From the NCBI GenBank assembly GCA_043798715.1, contig JAZDOK010000034.1:1-64000 (forward strand): DNA of 64,000 nucleotides, read 5' to 3'. The translations under genes and the position numbers were made by a program. Below, piece after piece: positions 8,454 through 17,004 of this stretch (the stretch's first letter is position 1; each line of letters starts with the position of its first letter). The stretch is from JAZDOK01 sp043798715. Lineage in GTDB: Bacteria; Vulcanimicrobiota; JAZDOK01. The notes under the pieces were generated by a model. It had not been told where the DNA came from. It was given only the letters and a program-made list of their open reading frames with translations, and searched no databases.

Positions 8454-9569
8454 TCAGAGGCCGGCCCGCTCGAACGCCGAAAGATCCTGCGCATATTCCC
8501 TGGCCGCAGCCGCCGTGATCTTGCCCTGCCTGACGAAACTGATAAGGGAGGTATCCATCGTCTGCATCTTGTCGGACTTGCCGGTCTCGATGAAGAGCGG
8601 AATGTGGCCGGTCTTTCCCTCCCGGATAATGTTCGGCAGGCCGGATGTGGCGATGAGAATTTCCACGGCGGCGACCCGTCCTTTCCCGTCCCGGGTCTTG
8701 ATTAATTGCTGGGCGATGACCGCTTTAAGGGAGTCGGCAAGCATCGAGCGGATTTGTTCCTGCTCCTTGGCAGGGAAGGAGTCCACGATGCGATCCACGG
8801 TCTTGGCGGCGCTGTTGGTGTGGAGGGTCGTCAGCACGAGTACCCCGGTTTCCGCCGCCTTCAGTGCCAGGGACATCGTCTCCAGATCCCGCATTTCACC
8901 GACCAGGATTACGTCCGGATCCTCGCGCAGAGCCGCGCGGAGGGAGCCGCTGAAGGTGAGGGTGTGGGTGCCCACCTCGCGGTGGTCAATAAGGGAGCGC
9001 TTCTGGGTGTGGGAAAACTCAATCGGGTCCTCAATCGTGATGATGTGGTAAGGGCGGTTCTCGTTGATGTGGTTGAGCATGGCCGCCAGAGTCGTTGATT
9101 TTCCGGATCCGGTCGGGCCGGTGACAATTACCAGGCCCCGGCGATAGAGGGAGATCTCCTTGACGACCTGCGGAAGATTGAGTTCTTCGACCGTGGGAAT
9201 CTTGTCGGGAATCAGCCTGAAAACGGCGCTCATGCCGTAATATTGCTTCATATAGTTGACCCTGAGCCGGGCTCCGTCCATGATTTCATGGGAAAAATCC
9301 AGATTCCCCGTCATCTCGAAAAGGGATCGCTGCTCGGGAGTGATGAGGGAGTAGAAAATCTGGACTGCGGTCTCCGGGGAAAGCGGCGGGAAATCCACCG
9401 GCAACAGGTCTCCGAGTATTCTCAACATCGGCTTGTATCCGGAAGTAAGGTGCAGATCGGAAGCGCCGTTGTCGAGCATAGTGCGGAAGAGCATTTGGAG
9501 GGAATTATGGAGACTTTTGGCCTTTCTCCTCCGGCGGATTTCATCGAGGCGCTTCATATCAATGGGCAT
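8454..9569 (-). CDS. Type IV pilus retraction ATPase, PilT/PilU family (second gene of the pair)
   Basis: 371 residues, a hexameric secretion-type ATPase that powers pilus disassembly at the inner membrane. Walker A is GPTGSGKS (about residues 151-158), followed by the Asp box ITIEDPIEFSH, Walker B with DPDVILVGEMRD, and the His box TLHTNSAAKTVDRI. The segment LPNIIREGK stands in the place of the AIRNLIRE retraction motif. It is transcribed after, and 21 bp from, the paralogue at 9591-10664. A pair of adjacent pilT-type genes usually means one PilT and one accessory PilU-like motor; which is which cannot be decided from sequence reading. No other pilus genes are in the window. Confidence 0.9.
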   Translation of the reverse strand: MPIDMKRLDEIRRRRKAKSLHNSLQMLFRTMLDNGASDLHLTSGYKPMLRILGDLLPVDFPPLSPETAVQIFYSLITPEQRSLFEMTGNLDFSHEIMDGARLRVNYMKQYYGMSAVFRLIPDKIPTVEELNLPQVVKEISLYRRGLVIVTGPTGSGKSTTLAAMLNHINENRPYHIITIEDPIEFSHTQKRSLIDHREVGTHTLTFSGSLRAALREDPDVILVGEMRDLETMSLALKAAETGVLVLTTLHTNSAAKTVDRIVDSFPAKEQEQIRSMLADSLKAVIAQQLIKTRDGKGRVAAVEILIATSGLPNIIREGKTGHIPLFIETGKSDKMQTMDTSLISFVRQGKITAAAAREYAQDLSAFERAGL

Positions 9570-9590
9570 GGGGCGGCGTCTCTTCCTTTC

Positions 9591-10664
9591 TTAATTGTTC
9601 CGGAACTGCTCCGTGAGAGTCTTTTTGTCCTGGCAGAAATCCAGCGCGTCCTGGTAAGTTATTATGTTTTTTCTGACCATCTCCATGAGGCACGTGTCCA
9701 TCATCTGCATGCCGACATTTCTTCCGGTCTGCATGACCGAGGAGATCTGGTAGGTCCGGCCCTCGCGAATCATGGTGGATACGGCCGGGTTGGCATAAAG
9801 AATTTCGTAGGCGACCGCTCTTCCCTGCCTGTCGGCGCGGGGCACGAGCTGCTGGGAGATGATTCCCCGCAGCGAGTCGGCAAGCATGACCCGAATCTGG
9901 GGCTGCTGTTCCGCCGGGAAAATATTGATGAGGCGCTCAACCGTCTTGGCGGCGCTGTTGGTGTGGAGGGTCCCCAGGACCAGGTGCCCGGTCTCGGCGG
10001 CGGTAATGGCCATCTGGATGGTCTCGAAGTCGCGCAGTTCCCCCACCATGATGATATCCGGATCCTCCCGGAGAACCGCCCGGAGAGCCATCTGAAATGA
10101 GTCAACATGAAGGCCGACCTGGCGCTGGTTTATAAGGGCTCTCTTTTTCGGGTGCAGGTACTCGATGGGATCCTCGATTGTGACGATATGGAGAGGTTTT
10201 TTCTCGTTTATATTATTGATCAGGGCCGCCAGGGTGGTAGTCTTGCCGCAACTGGAGGGACCGGTCACCAGGACCATGCCCTGCCTGAACTCGGTGAGGC
10301 GGGCGAGGGAAGAGGGGAAACCCAGCTCTGTCAGAATCGGCGGATTTTTCGGAATAACCCGAAGTACGATGTTTAAACCGCCCTTCTGGAAGTAGGTGTT
10401 GGCCCTGAAGCGCTGGATCGACTCGCTGTCGTGCCTGATCTCGTAAGCGAAGTCGAGATCAAGGTTCGTGCTCATTTCATTTTTCTGGTCCTCGGACAAC
10501 ATCTCCCAGAGCAGCTCTTCCACCGCCTCGGTGGCGAAGGGAGGCATATTGATGGGCGTCAATTCGCCCTGGAGGCGGATGATGGGAGGCGAGCTGGAAG
10601 CGATGATGAGATCGGAGCCCCCCATCTGAATCAGCTGGATCAGGAATGCGTCTATCTTGGCCAT
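9591..10664 (-). CDS. pilT: Type IV pilus retraction ATPase, PilT family (first gene of the pair)
   Basis: 357 residues, near the usual PilT length. Walker A is GPSSCGKT (residues 135-142); the usual GPTGSGKS is changed to S-S-C-G but still satisfies GxxxxGK[ST]. It is followed by IVTIEDPIEYLHP, DPDIIMVGELRD and LGTLHTNSAAKTVERL. STMIREGRTYQ is the counterpart of AIRNLIRE. It heads a two-gene operon with the paralogue downstream and is divergent from ftsH, separated by about 200 bp. Expected role: ATP-driven retraction of type IV pili (twitching, DNA uptake). DNA uptake is of interest here given the many acquired segments in the window. Confidence 0.9.
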   Translation of the reverse strand: MAKIDAFLIQLIQMGGSDLIIASSSPPIIRLQGELTPINMPPFATEAVEELLWEMLSEDQKNEMSTNLDLDFAYEIRHDSESIQRFRANTYFQKGGLNIVLRVIPKNPPILTELGFPSSLARLTEFRQGMVLVTGPSSCGKTTTLAALINNINEKKPLHIVTIEDPIEYLHPKKRALINQRQVGLHVDSFQMALRAVLREDPDIIMVGELRDFETIQMAITAAETGHLVLGTLHTNSAAKTVERLINIFPAEQQPQIRVMLADSLRGIISQQLVPRADRQGRAVAYEILYANPAVSTMIREGRTYQISSVMQTGRNVGMQMMDTCLMEMVRKNIITYQDALDFCQDKKTLTEQFRNN

Positions 10665-10803
10665 GGCAGATAATTTCTACACTGGAAAAACGAATCCTTC
10701 ATCTAACAACCGACAACAAAGGGGAAAAAGAGACCGGACGGTTGAATAGGACTTTGTGATCTTTTTGGCATCTTTGGATGATAACAATTCAGCCCGAAGG
10801 AAT

Positions 10804-10832
10804 TTGTGTTTACGGCGTCTTTATGCTACAAT
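10804..10832 (+). promoter_or_regulatory. Probable promoter of ftsH
   Basis: TTGTGT (10804-10809), 17-bp spacer, TACAAT (10827-10832), 34 bp before the ftsH start. The ribosome binding site AGAGGGG is at 10851-10857. The remaining divergent intergenic DNA (10665-10803) shows nothing else I can name. Confidence 0.5.
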
Positions 10833-10866
10833 GATTGTTGATTTTTAATTAGAGGGGTTGTTGTTC

Positions 10867-12753
10867 TTGTCCAAGGGTATGAAATTTATTCTATGGTGCA
10901 CCATCTTCGTTGTCTTTTTTTACGGTGTCTGGAACCTGTTTAACGAGCAGAAAGAACTTCCCAAGGTCATCAGTTACACCAAGTTCAAGCAGGAAGTGGT
11001 CTCGGGGCACGTCAAGGGCGTCAATATCAACGACGAAAAACAGGAGATCATCGGCTCATATATTGACACCATCGGCGGCCGCTTCAAGGTCAACTTTACA
11101 CGCGACGCCGAAGTCTCAAAACTCCTCGAAAAACACAGCGTCACCTACAAGGCCGAGCCTCCTGCGGAGAGCCCCTGGTGGACTACTCTCATCTGGATTG
11201 CCCCTTATGCCATCCTTTTTCTTTTCATGTTTTTCCTTTTTCGGCAGGCCGGGGGTGGCGGCCAGCAGGCTTTCAGCTTCGGGCGAAGCCGGGCCAAAGT
11301 CTTCAACGAGCAGATGAAGAAAGTGACTTTCGAGGACGTAGCCGGGGTGGACGAGGCCAAGGAAGAACTCGGAGAAGTTGTGGATTTTCTCAAAAACAGC
11401 GATAAATATAAGGCCCTTGGAGCCAGGATCCCGAAGGGCATTCTGCTTCTCGGGGCGCCCGGCACCGGGAAAACCCTGATGGGACGGGCTATCGCGGGAG
11501 AGGCGGGAGTCCAGTTTTTCTACATCAGCGGCTCTGATTTTGTGGAGATGTTTGTCGGGGTGGGGGCCTCCAGGGTGCGGGACCTCTTCCAGCAGGCCAA
11601 GAAAGCAAGTCCTTCCATTATTTTCGTCGATGAGATCGATGCCGTGGGGCGCCAGAGGGGAGCCGGTCTCGGCGGCGGGCACGACGAGCGGGAACAGACC
11701 TTGAATCAGCTTCTGGTCGAGATGGACGGCTTTGAGCCCAACAGCGGTGTTATCATGATGGCGGCGACCAACCGCCCCGATGTCCTGGATCCGGCCCTTC
11801 TAAGACCGGGGCGCTTTGATCGCATGGTCGTCGTCGACAAACCAGACATGCGTGGAAGAAAGGCCATTCTGGAAGTCCACATCAAAGGGAAGAAACTCGC
11901 CGAGGATGTTGATCTTGATGTCCTATCCCGGAGGACTCCGGGTTTCACCGGGGCCGATCTCGAAAACCTGCTCAATGAGGCAGCTCTTCTGGCGGCGCGG
12001 TGCAACAAGGAGCTCGTCGAAATGAAAGATTGCGAGGAGGCCATTGACCGGGTAATCGTGGGACCCGAGAGAAAGAGTCGTCTCATAAGCGAAAAAGAAA
12101 AGCTGATTGTGGCCTATCACGAGGGCGGGCATGCTCTTGCGGCCAAGCTCATTCCCGAGGCGGATCCGGTCCGCAAGGTGACCGTACTGCCGAGGGGAAT
12201 GGCCCTTGGGGTCACCTGGCACATGCCCTCCGAGGATAAGTATCTCAGGAGCCGGAAAGAACTCCTGGCGCAGATTACCACCTCGCTGGCCGGGCGGGTG
12301 GCGGAAGAGATCGTTTTTGAGGAGATTTCCACCGGTGCCGCCAACGATCTCAAGGTCTCCACGGAGGTGGCCCACGACATGGTCTGCCGCTATGGAATGA
12401 GCGAGAAACTCGGTCCGCTGACCTTCGGGAAGAATCACGAGCAGGTTTTTCTGGGCCGGGACATCATGGACGCCCGGGATTTCAGCGAAGAAATCGCCAA
12501 GCAGATCGACGAGGAAGTCCGAATTATCGTGCACGAGTGCTACGAGAAGGCGCGCACCATCCTGGTGGAGAACCGGGACAAGCTTGAAAAGCTGGTCGAT
12601 GCCCTGAAGGAGAGAGAAGTGCTGGAGGGCGAGGAACTGGACGCCCTCCTGCAGATAAACGGCAGCGCGCCGTCCGCCGATTCTCAAGAAGCGGCTCCGG
12701 AACTCTCAGCGGGCTGTTCTTCCGCCTCTGATTCGCCGGGGGAGAAGACGTGA
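10867..12753 (+). CDS. ftsH: ATP-dependent zinc metalloprotease FtsH
   Basis: About 628 residues. Two membrane segments flank a small periplasmic domain (about 8-25 and 112-130). The AAA+ module has Walker A GAPGTGKT, Walker B IIFVDEIDAVGR and the second region of homology with RPGRFDR. The M41 protease domain has HEGGH in place of the more common HEAGH, which still satisfies HExxH. FtsH degrades misassembled membrane proteins and short-lived regulators at the inner membrane. TTG 10867 is chosen because it sits 9 bp after the AGAGGGG site; upstream TTG codons at 10858 and 10861 are too close, and ATG 10879 is a further option. The stop overlaps the next gene by four bases. Confidence 0.95.
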   Translation: MSKGMKFILWCTIFVVFFYGVWNLFNEQKELPKVISYTKFKQEVVSGHVKGVNINDEKQEIIGSYIDTIGGRFKVNFTRDAEVSKLLEKHSVTYKAEPPAESPWWTTLIWIAPYAILFLFMFFLFRQAGGGGQQAFSFGRSRAKVFNEQMKKVTFEDVAGVDEAKEELGEVVDFLKNSDKYKALGARIPKGILLLGAPGTGKTLMGRAIAGEAGVQFFYISGSDFVEMFVGVGASRVRDLFQQAKKASPSIIFVDEIDAVGRQRGAGLGGGHDEREQTLNQLLVEMDGFEPNSGVIMMAATNRPDVLDPALLRPGRFDRMVVVDKPDMRGRKAILEVHIKGKKLAEDVDLDVLSRRTPGFTGADLENLLNEAALLAARCNKELVEMKDCEEAIDRVIVGPERKSRLISEKEKLIVAYHEGGHALAAKLIPEADPVRKVTVLPRGMALGVTWHMPSEDKYLRSRKELLAQITTSLAGRVAEEIVFEEISTGAANDLKVSTEVAHDMVCRYGMSEKLGPLTFGKNHEQVFLGRDIMDARDFSEEIAKQIDEEVRIIVHECYEKARTILVENRDKLEKLVDALKEREVLEGEELDALLQINGSAPSADSQEAAPELSAGCSSASDSPGEKT

Positions 12754-13049
12754 AGAAGAAAACAGTTGTACTGGTTTTAGCCAAGATCGTTATATTTCTG
12801 GCCCTTATGGGCCTCTTTCTTCTGGGTTACCTCTGGCCGGAATACCAGTCCCGCTTTTCCATTGACGGACACCAGATTCAACTGCTCATTATGATTCTGA
12901 TCGGGTTCTTCCTTTTTATTCAGTCCATGGACAGCCGCCTCAGCAGGGGCTGGATAATCTTTCTGAAGTTCTGCTGCGCCGTCATCTGGCTGGAAACGAT
13001 ATGCATGAGCGAGCTTTTTCAGTCGCTGATGAAAAGCATCTGGAGGTAA
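12750..13049 (+). CDS. Small integral membrane protein of unknown function
   Basis: 99 residues with three predicted membrane segments (about 8-27, 42-60 and 67-90), starting with GTG that overlaps the ftsH stop (GTGA). The tight coupling to ftsH and to the nif3-like gene 3 bp downstream shows cotranscription. I do not recognise the family. It has no charged catalytic motif. A role as an accessory subunit or substrate of FtsH is possible but is only inferred from position. Confidence 0.7.
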   Translation: MKKKTVVLVLAKIVIFLALMGLFLLGYLWPEYQSRFSIDGHQIQLLIMILIGFFLFIQSMDSRLSRGWIIFLKFCCAVIWLETICMSELFQSLMKSIWR

Positions 13050-13052
13050 CCT

Positions 13053-13835
13053 TTGGCCGACATTCTGGAAATTTATAAAGCACTCGAAGAGCTGGCCCCT
13101 CCGGAACTGGCGGAGCGGTGGGATAATTGCGGCCTGCAGGTGGGTCCGGCGGGCGGTGAGGTCAGGAGGATTCTTCTCTCGCTCGATGTCACCCTTCCCG
13201 TCGCGGAAGAGGCCGCGGAAACCGGGGCGGAGCTCATAGTCTCGCACCACCCGCTTATCTTTACCCCCCTTCAGCGCATCGACGGGGCAACCGCTCAGGG
13301 TAAGCTCATACAATATCTGGTGGCGAACAGGATCGCCGTATTTTCCATTCACACCAGTCTCGATTCAGCCAGAGGCGGCGTCAATGACGCTCTGGCCGAT
13401 TTTATCGGCATCCGGAATGCCGCCCCTCTGAAAATCCTCGCGGAGGGGGCCGGCCTGGGAAGGATCGGAGAGCTGCCTGATATCGAGAGCGGCACAGCCC
13501 TGGCCGCACGATTGAAGTCCGCTCTGGGACTCAGGGAACTCAGGGTTTCGGGGGACATCGGCGGCGGCGTCCGCAGGGTGGCCCTCTGCTCCGGTTCCGG
13601 AGGCGATCTCCTGGGGGCGGCGTTGGAGCAGGAAGCGGATATTTTCGTGACGGGCGAGATCAACCACCATGCCGCCCTTTCCGCCCTCGGTGGGGGGCTG
13701 CCGGTCCTTGAACTCGGCCACTGGAAAAGCGAGAGGATCGTCCTTCCGCCTCTTCAGAAAATTCTTCAGAGACAATTCGGTAGTGTTGCGGTGGACATAT
13801 CCCTGAAAGACTCGGAACCGTTCCATTTTGTTTGA
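13053..13835 (+). CDS. Nif3-like dinuclear metal-centre protein (GTP cyclohydrolase I type 2 homologue)
   Basis: 260 residues, TTG start after a GGAGG site inside the end of the previous gene. Metal-ligand motifs of the Nif3/YbgI family are visible: SHHPLIF near residue 67, a HTSLDSARGGVNDALAD segment near 104-120, and the C-terminal GHWKSE. The family forms hexameric toroids with two metal ions per subunit. Its biochemical role is still unsettled, although annotation often says GTP cyclohydrolase. In many genomes it is followed by the COG1579 zinc-ribbon gene; here hpt lies between the two. The hpt promoter overlaps the stop codon. Confidence 0.9.
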   Translation: MADILEIYKALEELAPPELAERWDNCGLQVGPAGGEVRRILLSLDVTLPVAEEAAETGAELIVSHHPLIFTPLQRIDGATAQGKLIQYLVANRIAVFSIHTSLDSARGGVNDALADFIGIRNAAPLKILAEGAGLGRIGELPDIESGTALAARLKSALGLRELRVSGDIGGGVRRVALCSGSGGDLLGAALEQEADIFVTGEINHHAALSALGGGLPVLELGHWKSERIVLPPLQKILQRQFGSVAVDISLKDSEPFHFV

Positions 13836-13861
13836 CAACATGGCTCCTCTGGGGCTATAAT
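13832..13861 (+). promoter_or_regulatory. Sigma-70 promoter of hpt
   Basis: Perfect TTGACA (13832-13837) and TATAAT (13856-13861), 18-bp spacer. The -35 overlaps the TGA of the nif3-like gene, so hpt and the genes after it can be transcribed independently of ftsH. Confidence 0.8.
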
Positions 13862-13887
13862 GTTTTCCTGAAGTGGAGAATCAACAT

Positions 13888-14439
13888 ATGCTCAACGACG
13901 TGGCCAAGGTCCTTATTGATTCTGCAACCCTTCAAAAAAGGGTCGCGGAAGTGGCCGAAGAAATAAGCCGCGATTTTTCCGGAAAAGAAGTTATTCTCAT
14001 CGGCGTCCTTAAAGGCTCCATGTTTTTCATCGCAGATCTACTTAGAAAAATTTCCATTCCGGTCATCCTGGATTTCATCGGAACTTCCAGCTATGGAGTC
14101 GCCACGACGACGTCCGGGGCGGTGAAAATAACCAAGGATCTCGAGGAAGATATAGAGGGCCTTCACGTCATAATAGTAGAAGATATCGTAGATACGGGTC
14201 TGACCCTTAATTTTCTCATCAGTACTCTGGCCCCCAGGAAACCTGCTTCCATAAGTATCTGCACTCTACTCGACAAGACAGCCCACCGGCGGGCGAACAT
14301 TCCTGTCCGTTACCGGGGTTTTCCCGTCGAGGATGCTTTTGTTGTGGGTTACGGCCTTGATTTTAAGGACCGATACCGGCATCTTCCCTTCGTATGTACT
14401 CTTAAAGAGCAAGTTCATGAAAGGCAGAGAGCAAAGTGA
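13888..14439 (+). CDS. hpt: Hypoxanthine phosphoribosyltransferase
   Basis: 183 residues of the type I phosphoribosyltransferase fold: flexible-loop region SSYGVATTTSG, the PRPP-binding signature VIIVEDIVDTGLTL (about 91-104), and a C-terminal YGLDFKDRYR. It salvages hypoxanthine (and guanine) to IMP (GMP) with PRPP. ATG 13888 is preferred over GTG 13873 because GTGGAG at 13873-13878 is itself the ribosome binding site, and the promoter's +1 would leave almost no leader for the GTG. hpt commonly neighbours ftsH in bacteria. The TGA overlaps the GTG of the next gene. Confidence 0.93.
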   Translation: MLNDVAKVLIDSATLQKRVAEVAEEISRDFSGKEVILIGVLKGSMFFIADLLRKISIPVILDFIGTSSYGVATTTSGAVKITKDLEEDIEGLHVIIVEDIVDTGLTLNFLISTLAPRKPASISICTLLDKTAHRRANIPVRYRGFPVEDAFVVGYGLDFKDRYRHLPFVCTLKEQVHERQRAK

Positions 14440-15143
14440 CGACAAACACATGGCCGCTTTATAAACTCCAGCAGGTGGACACCCAGATCAGGGACGCGTT
14501 GAAGCAGAAGGAGAGCCTCGATGACGGGGCGGAGGCCTCCAAGGAAGCCGAAGAGGACCGGCTCTCTCTGGAGAAAACCCTTGAGACATTGAAAAAAAAC
14601 AACACCCGCCTCAAGCAGATGGAGCTTGAGGTCAAGGGATATGAATCCCGCGTCAAGGAACTGGAGGAAAAGCTCTATGCGGGAAAGACACTGAATCCCA
14701 AGGAGCTGGGCGGCTGGCAGGCGGAGATTAAGCAGTTTGGCGCCAAGAAGGACGGCATCGAAGAGAGCATGCTCGTGCTCATGGAAGAAAATGACGCCCT
14801 CAATTCGAGTATTGAGCCCCTCAAGATCCAGTGCAAGGAAAAGCAGGCGGCCTTCGAGCTGTTCCATAAAGCCTGCCTGGAGGAAACGGAACGTATAGAC
14901 GGTTCGATCGAGAGCCTTATGGAGCGCAGGAACGCCCTCGCCAACGATATAGATGATGAGATTCTGAAGAGGTATGAAATTCTCCGTCAGCAGAAAGGCG
15001 GCATCGCCATCGCCAAAATACAAAAAGGCAATTGTGGCGCCTGCTTTATGAGCATTCCGGAATACATCATGAAAAAGATCCAGACCCGGCAGATAGAGTA
15101 CTGTATAACTTGCGGCAGGATATTGTTTTCAGACAGCGAATAA
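14436..15143 (+). CDS. COG1579-type coiled-coil and zinc-ribbon protein
   Basis: 235 residues. A long alpha-helical hairpin (about 1-185, dense in E, K, L, Q heptads) is followed by a C4 zinc ribbon with CGAC near residue 199 and CITC near 226. This is the COG1579/CdsZ architecture, thought to act on nucleic acids or the ribosome and widespread next to nif3-like genes. GTG start overlaps the hpt stop by four bases. A small cysteine-containing protein follows 16 bp later. Confidence 0.85.
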   Translation: MTTNTWPLYKLQQVDTQIRDALKQKESLDDGAEASKEAEEDRLSLEKTLETLKKNNTRLKQMELEVKGYESRVKELEEKLYAGKTLNPKELGGWQAEIKQFGAKKDGIEESMLVLMEENDALNSSIEPLKIQCKEKQAAFELFHKACLEETERIDGSIESLMERRNALANDIDDEILKRYEILRQQKGGIAIAKIQKGNCGACFMSIPEYIMKKIQTRQIEYCITCGRILFSDSE

Positions 15144-15159
15144 GCAGTGGGAGGGTAGA

Positions 15160-15447
15160 ATGATTTATCGTCCTTGCGCATATCGCCAGTCGCAACTGGG
15201 TATATTTCAGTGCGAAAAGCATTATTTTCAGCACTCATCGCCGGAGATTTACGGCGAGCTCTACGAGTTCTGCAGCCAGAAAGTCCCCGATAAATTCTGT
15301 CCGCATCTTGACTTCGGTTTCAACATGGAAGAGGGACCCAAGATTTACATCAATTGCACCCATACGTATAAAACCCGGCCCTTAAAATCGTTTGAGGATT
15401 GCGAGGACTGCGACTTTCCTGACAAGGAAGGCTCCTCTCTTGGATGA
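15160..15447 (+). CDS. Small cysteine-containing protein of unknown function
   Basis: 95 residues, seven cysteines spread along the chain (including FEDCEDCDF near the C-terminus) and two histidines close to cysteine (CEKHYF). This suggests metal binding, but no known zinc-finger spacing is met. ATG 15160 follows GGGAGGG. It is probably the last gene of the hpt transcript. I do not recognise a family. Confidence 0.6.
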   Translation: MIYRPCAYRQSQLGIFQCEKHYFQHSSPEIYGELYEFCSQKVPDKFCPHLDFGFNMEEGPKIYINCTHTYKTRPLKSFEDCEDCDFPDKEGSSLG

Positions 15448-15546
15448 ACCTGCTTCCTGAGAGACCCTTTGTGAGATCTTCCGGGATCCCCTTTGATCTT
15501 TTGTCCATCTGGCATCCCGTGCCGCCTGCCGAGGAGGATTGACATT

Positions 15547-16968
15547 TTGGCTAAGAATTCGTATGACGTTATAATCGTGGGAGCCGGGCCGGCCGGCATC
15601 TTTGCAGCTCTTGAGCTTACCAGGAACCCCGCCGCAAAAATACTCATAATTGAGAAGGGCAAGGACATCCTCAAGCGCGCCTGCTACAGCAGGGGCAAGG
15701 GAGTAAGTTGCGCCAAGTGTCAGCCCTGCGCCGTTCTTTCCGGGTGGGGCGGGGCCGGGGCCTTTTCAGACGGGAAGCTGACGTTTTCGACGGAAGTGGG
15801 GGGGCAACTGGCAAACTATGTGACCGCCAAAGAGGCCGCTGAACTCATGGATTACTCAGATGCGATCTACCGGCAGTTCGGCGCGACCGATGAGCTCTAC
15901 GGGCTTAATGAAGACGACTGGATCAACCTCCAGAGAAAAGCGGTCATCGCCAATTTAACTCTGGTTCCCTACCGGGTGCGCCACATGGGAACGGAAAAGT
16001 GCAAGGAAATTGTGGCCAGGATGAAGCAGTACCTGGATAAGAGATGTGACATCCGGACGGATACAATGGTGAAAAGTCTTCTCCTGGAAAACGGTGTAAT
16101 AACCGGGGTGGAAACTTCCGATGGCGCGGTCTTCAAAGGAAAATATGTAATCGTGGCCCCGGGAAGACTCGGATCCGAGTGGCTGGTGGGCGAGGCCCGG
16201 CGTTTGAACTTGAAAACATCAATCAATCCGGTCGATCTCGGTCTTCGAATCGAGGTGCCCGCGGTGACGGCCGAACCTATCACCAAGGGTGTTTATGAAT
16301 CCAAGTTTATCTTTTATTCCAGGCACTTTGACGACAAGGTGCGGACCTTCTGCATGTGCCCCTACGGAGAAGTCGTAACCGAGTATTCCGACGGAATTGT
16401 GACGGTCAACGGCCACAGCTACAGCAGCCACAAGACTCAGAACACCAATTTTGCAGTTTTGGTCTCCAAGGTTTTCACCGAGCCTTTCAAGGATCCCATC
16501 GGCTATGGCCAGTATATTGCGCGCCTGGCCAACCTGCTGGCCGGGGGCGTCATGATACAGCGCCTTGGGGACCTCGAGGGCGGAAGACGCTCCACTACCG
16601 AGAGAATCAACAAGTCCGTTGTGACCCCGACCTTAAGAGATGCCACTCCAGGGGATCTCAGCCTGGTCCTTCCGTACCGCCACCTGAAAGACATCCTGGA
16701 AATGTTGAAAGCTCTGGATTCGGTCGCTCCGGGGATTTATTCCCCCCACACGCTTCTTTACGGGGTCGAAGTAAAATTCTACTCCTCTCAGCTCGTGGTC
16801 AGTAAAAAGCTGGAAACCCAGATTGGAAATCTTTTTGCCGCCGGCGACGGGGCCGGAATCACCCGCGGCCTCATGCAGGCCTCCTCCTCCGGAGTGCTGG
16901 CGGCCAGGGAGATTCTCAAGCGGGAAGGCATAAGGAAATTATCGCATCCGATTCCCGCTTTCAACTGA
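15547..16968 (+). CDS. FAD-dependent dehydrogenase (COG2509 family)
   Basis: About 473 residues. The N-terminal Rossmann motif VIIVGAGPAGIFAALEL is followed by a cysteine-rich patch (SRGKGVSCAKCQPC) and WGGAGAFSDGKL, which are characteristic of the uncharacterised COG2509 dehydrogenases. The C-terminal FAD contact is GNLFAAGDGAGITRGLMQA. It is a cytoplasmic flavoprotein with unknown substrate. TTG 15547 is chosen because GAGGAGG (15531-15537) precedes it by nine bases and the reading starts just before the Rossmann strand; an in-frame extension to 15493 has no ribosome binding site. purA follows after 36 bp. Confidence 0.85.
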   Translation: MAKNSYDVIIVGAGPAGIFAALELTRNPAAKILIIEKGKDILKRACYSRGKGVSCAKCQPCAVLSGWGGAGAFSDGKLTFSTEVGGQLANYVTAKEAAELMDYSDAIYRQFGATDELYGLNEDDWINLQRKAVIANLTLVPYRVRHMGTEKCKEIVARMKQYLDKRCDIRTDTMVKSLLLENGVITGVETSDGAVFKGKYVIVAPGRLGSEWLVGEARRLNLKTSINPVDLGLRIEVPAVTAEPITKGVYESKFIFYSRHFDDKVRTFCMCPYGEVVTEYSDGIVTVNGHSYSSHKTQNTNFAVLVSKVFTEPFKDPIGYGQYIARLANLLAGGVMIQRLGDLEGGRRSTTERINKSVVTPTLRDATPGDLSLVLPYRHLKDILEMLKALDSVAPGIYSPHTLLYGVEVKFYSSQLVVSKKLETQIGNLFAAGDGAGITRGLMQASSSGVLAAREILKREGIRKLSHPIPAFN

Positions 16969-17004
16969 ATCCGGAGGTTCCTCATTTTTTCGCAGGAGAA
17001 GACC

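Noticed and set aside
9243..10100. 285-codon open frame opposite the two pilT genes
   Set aside because: Antisense to both ATPases and spans the gap between them; composition follows the opposite strand's codons.
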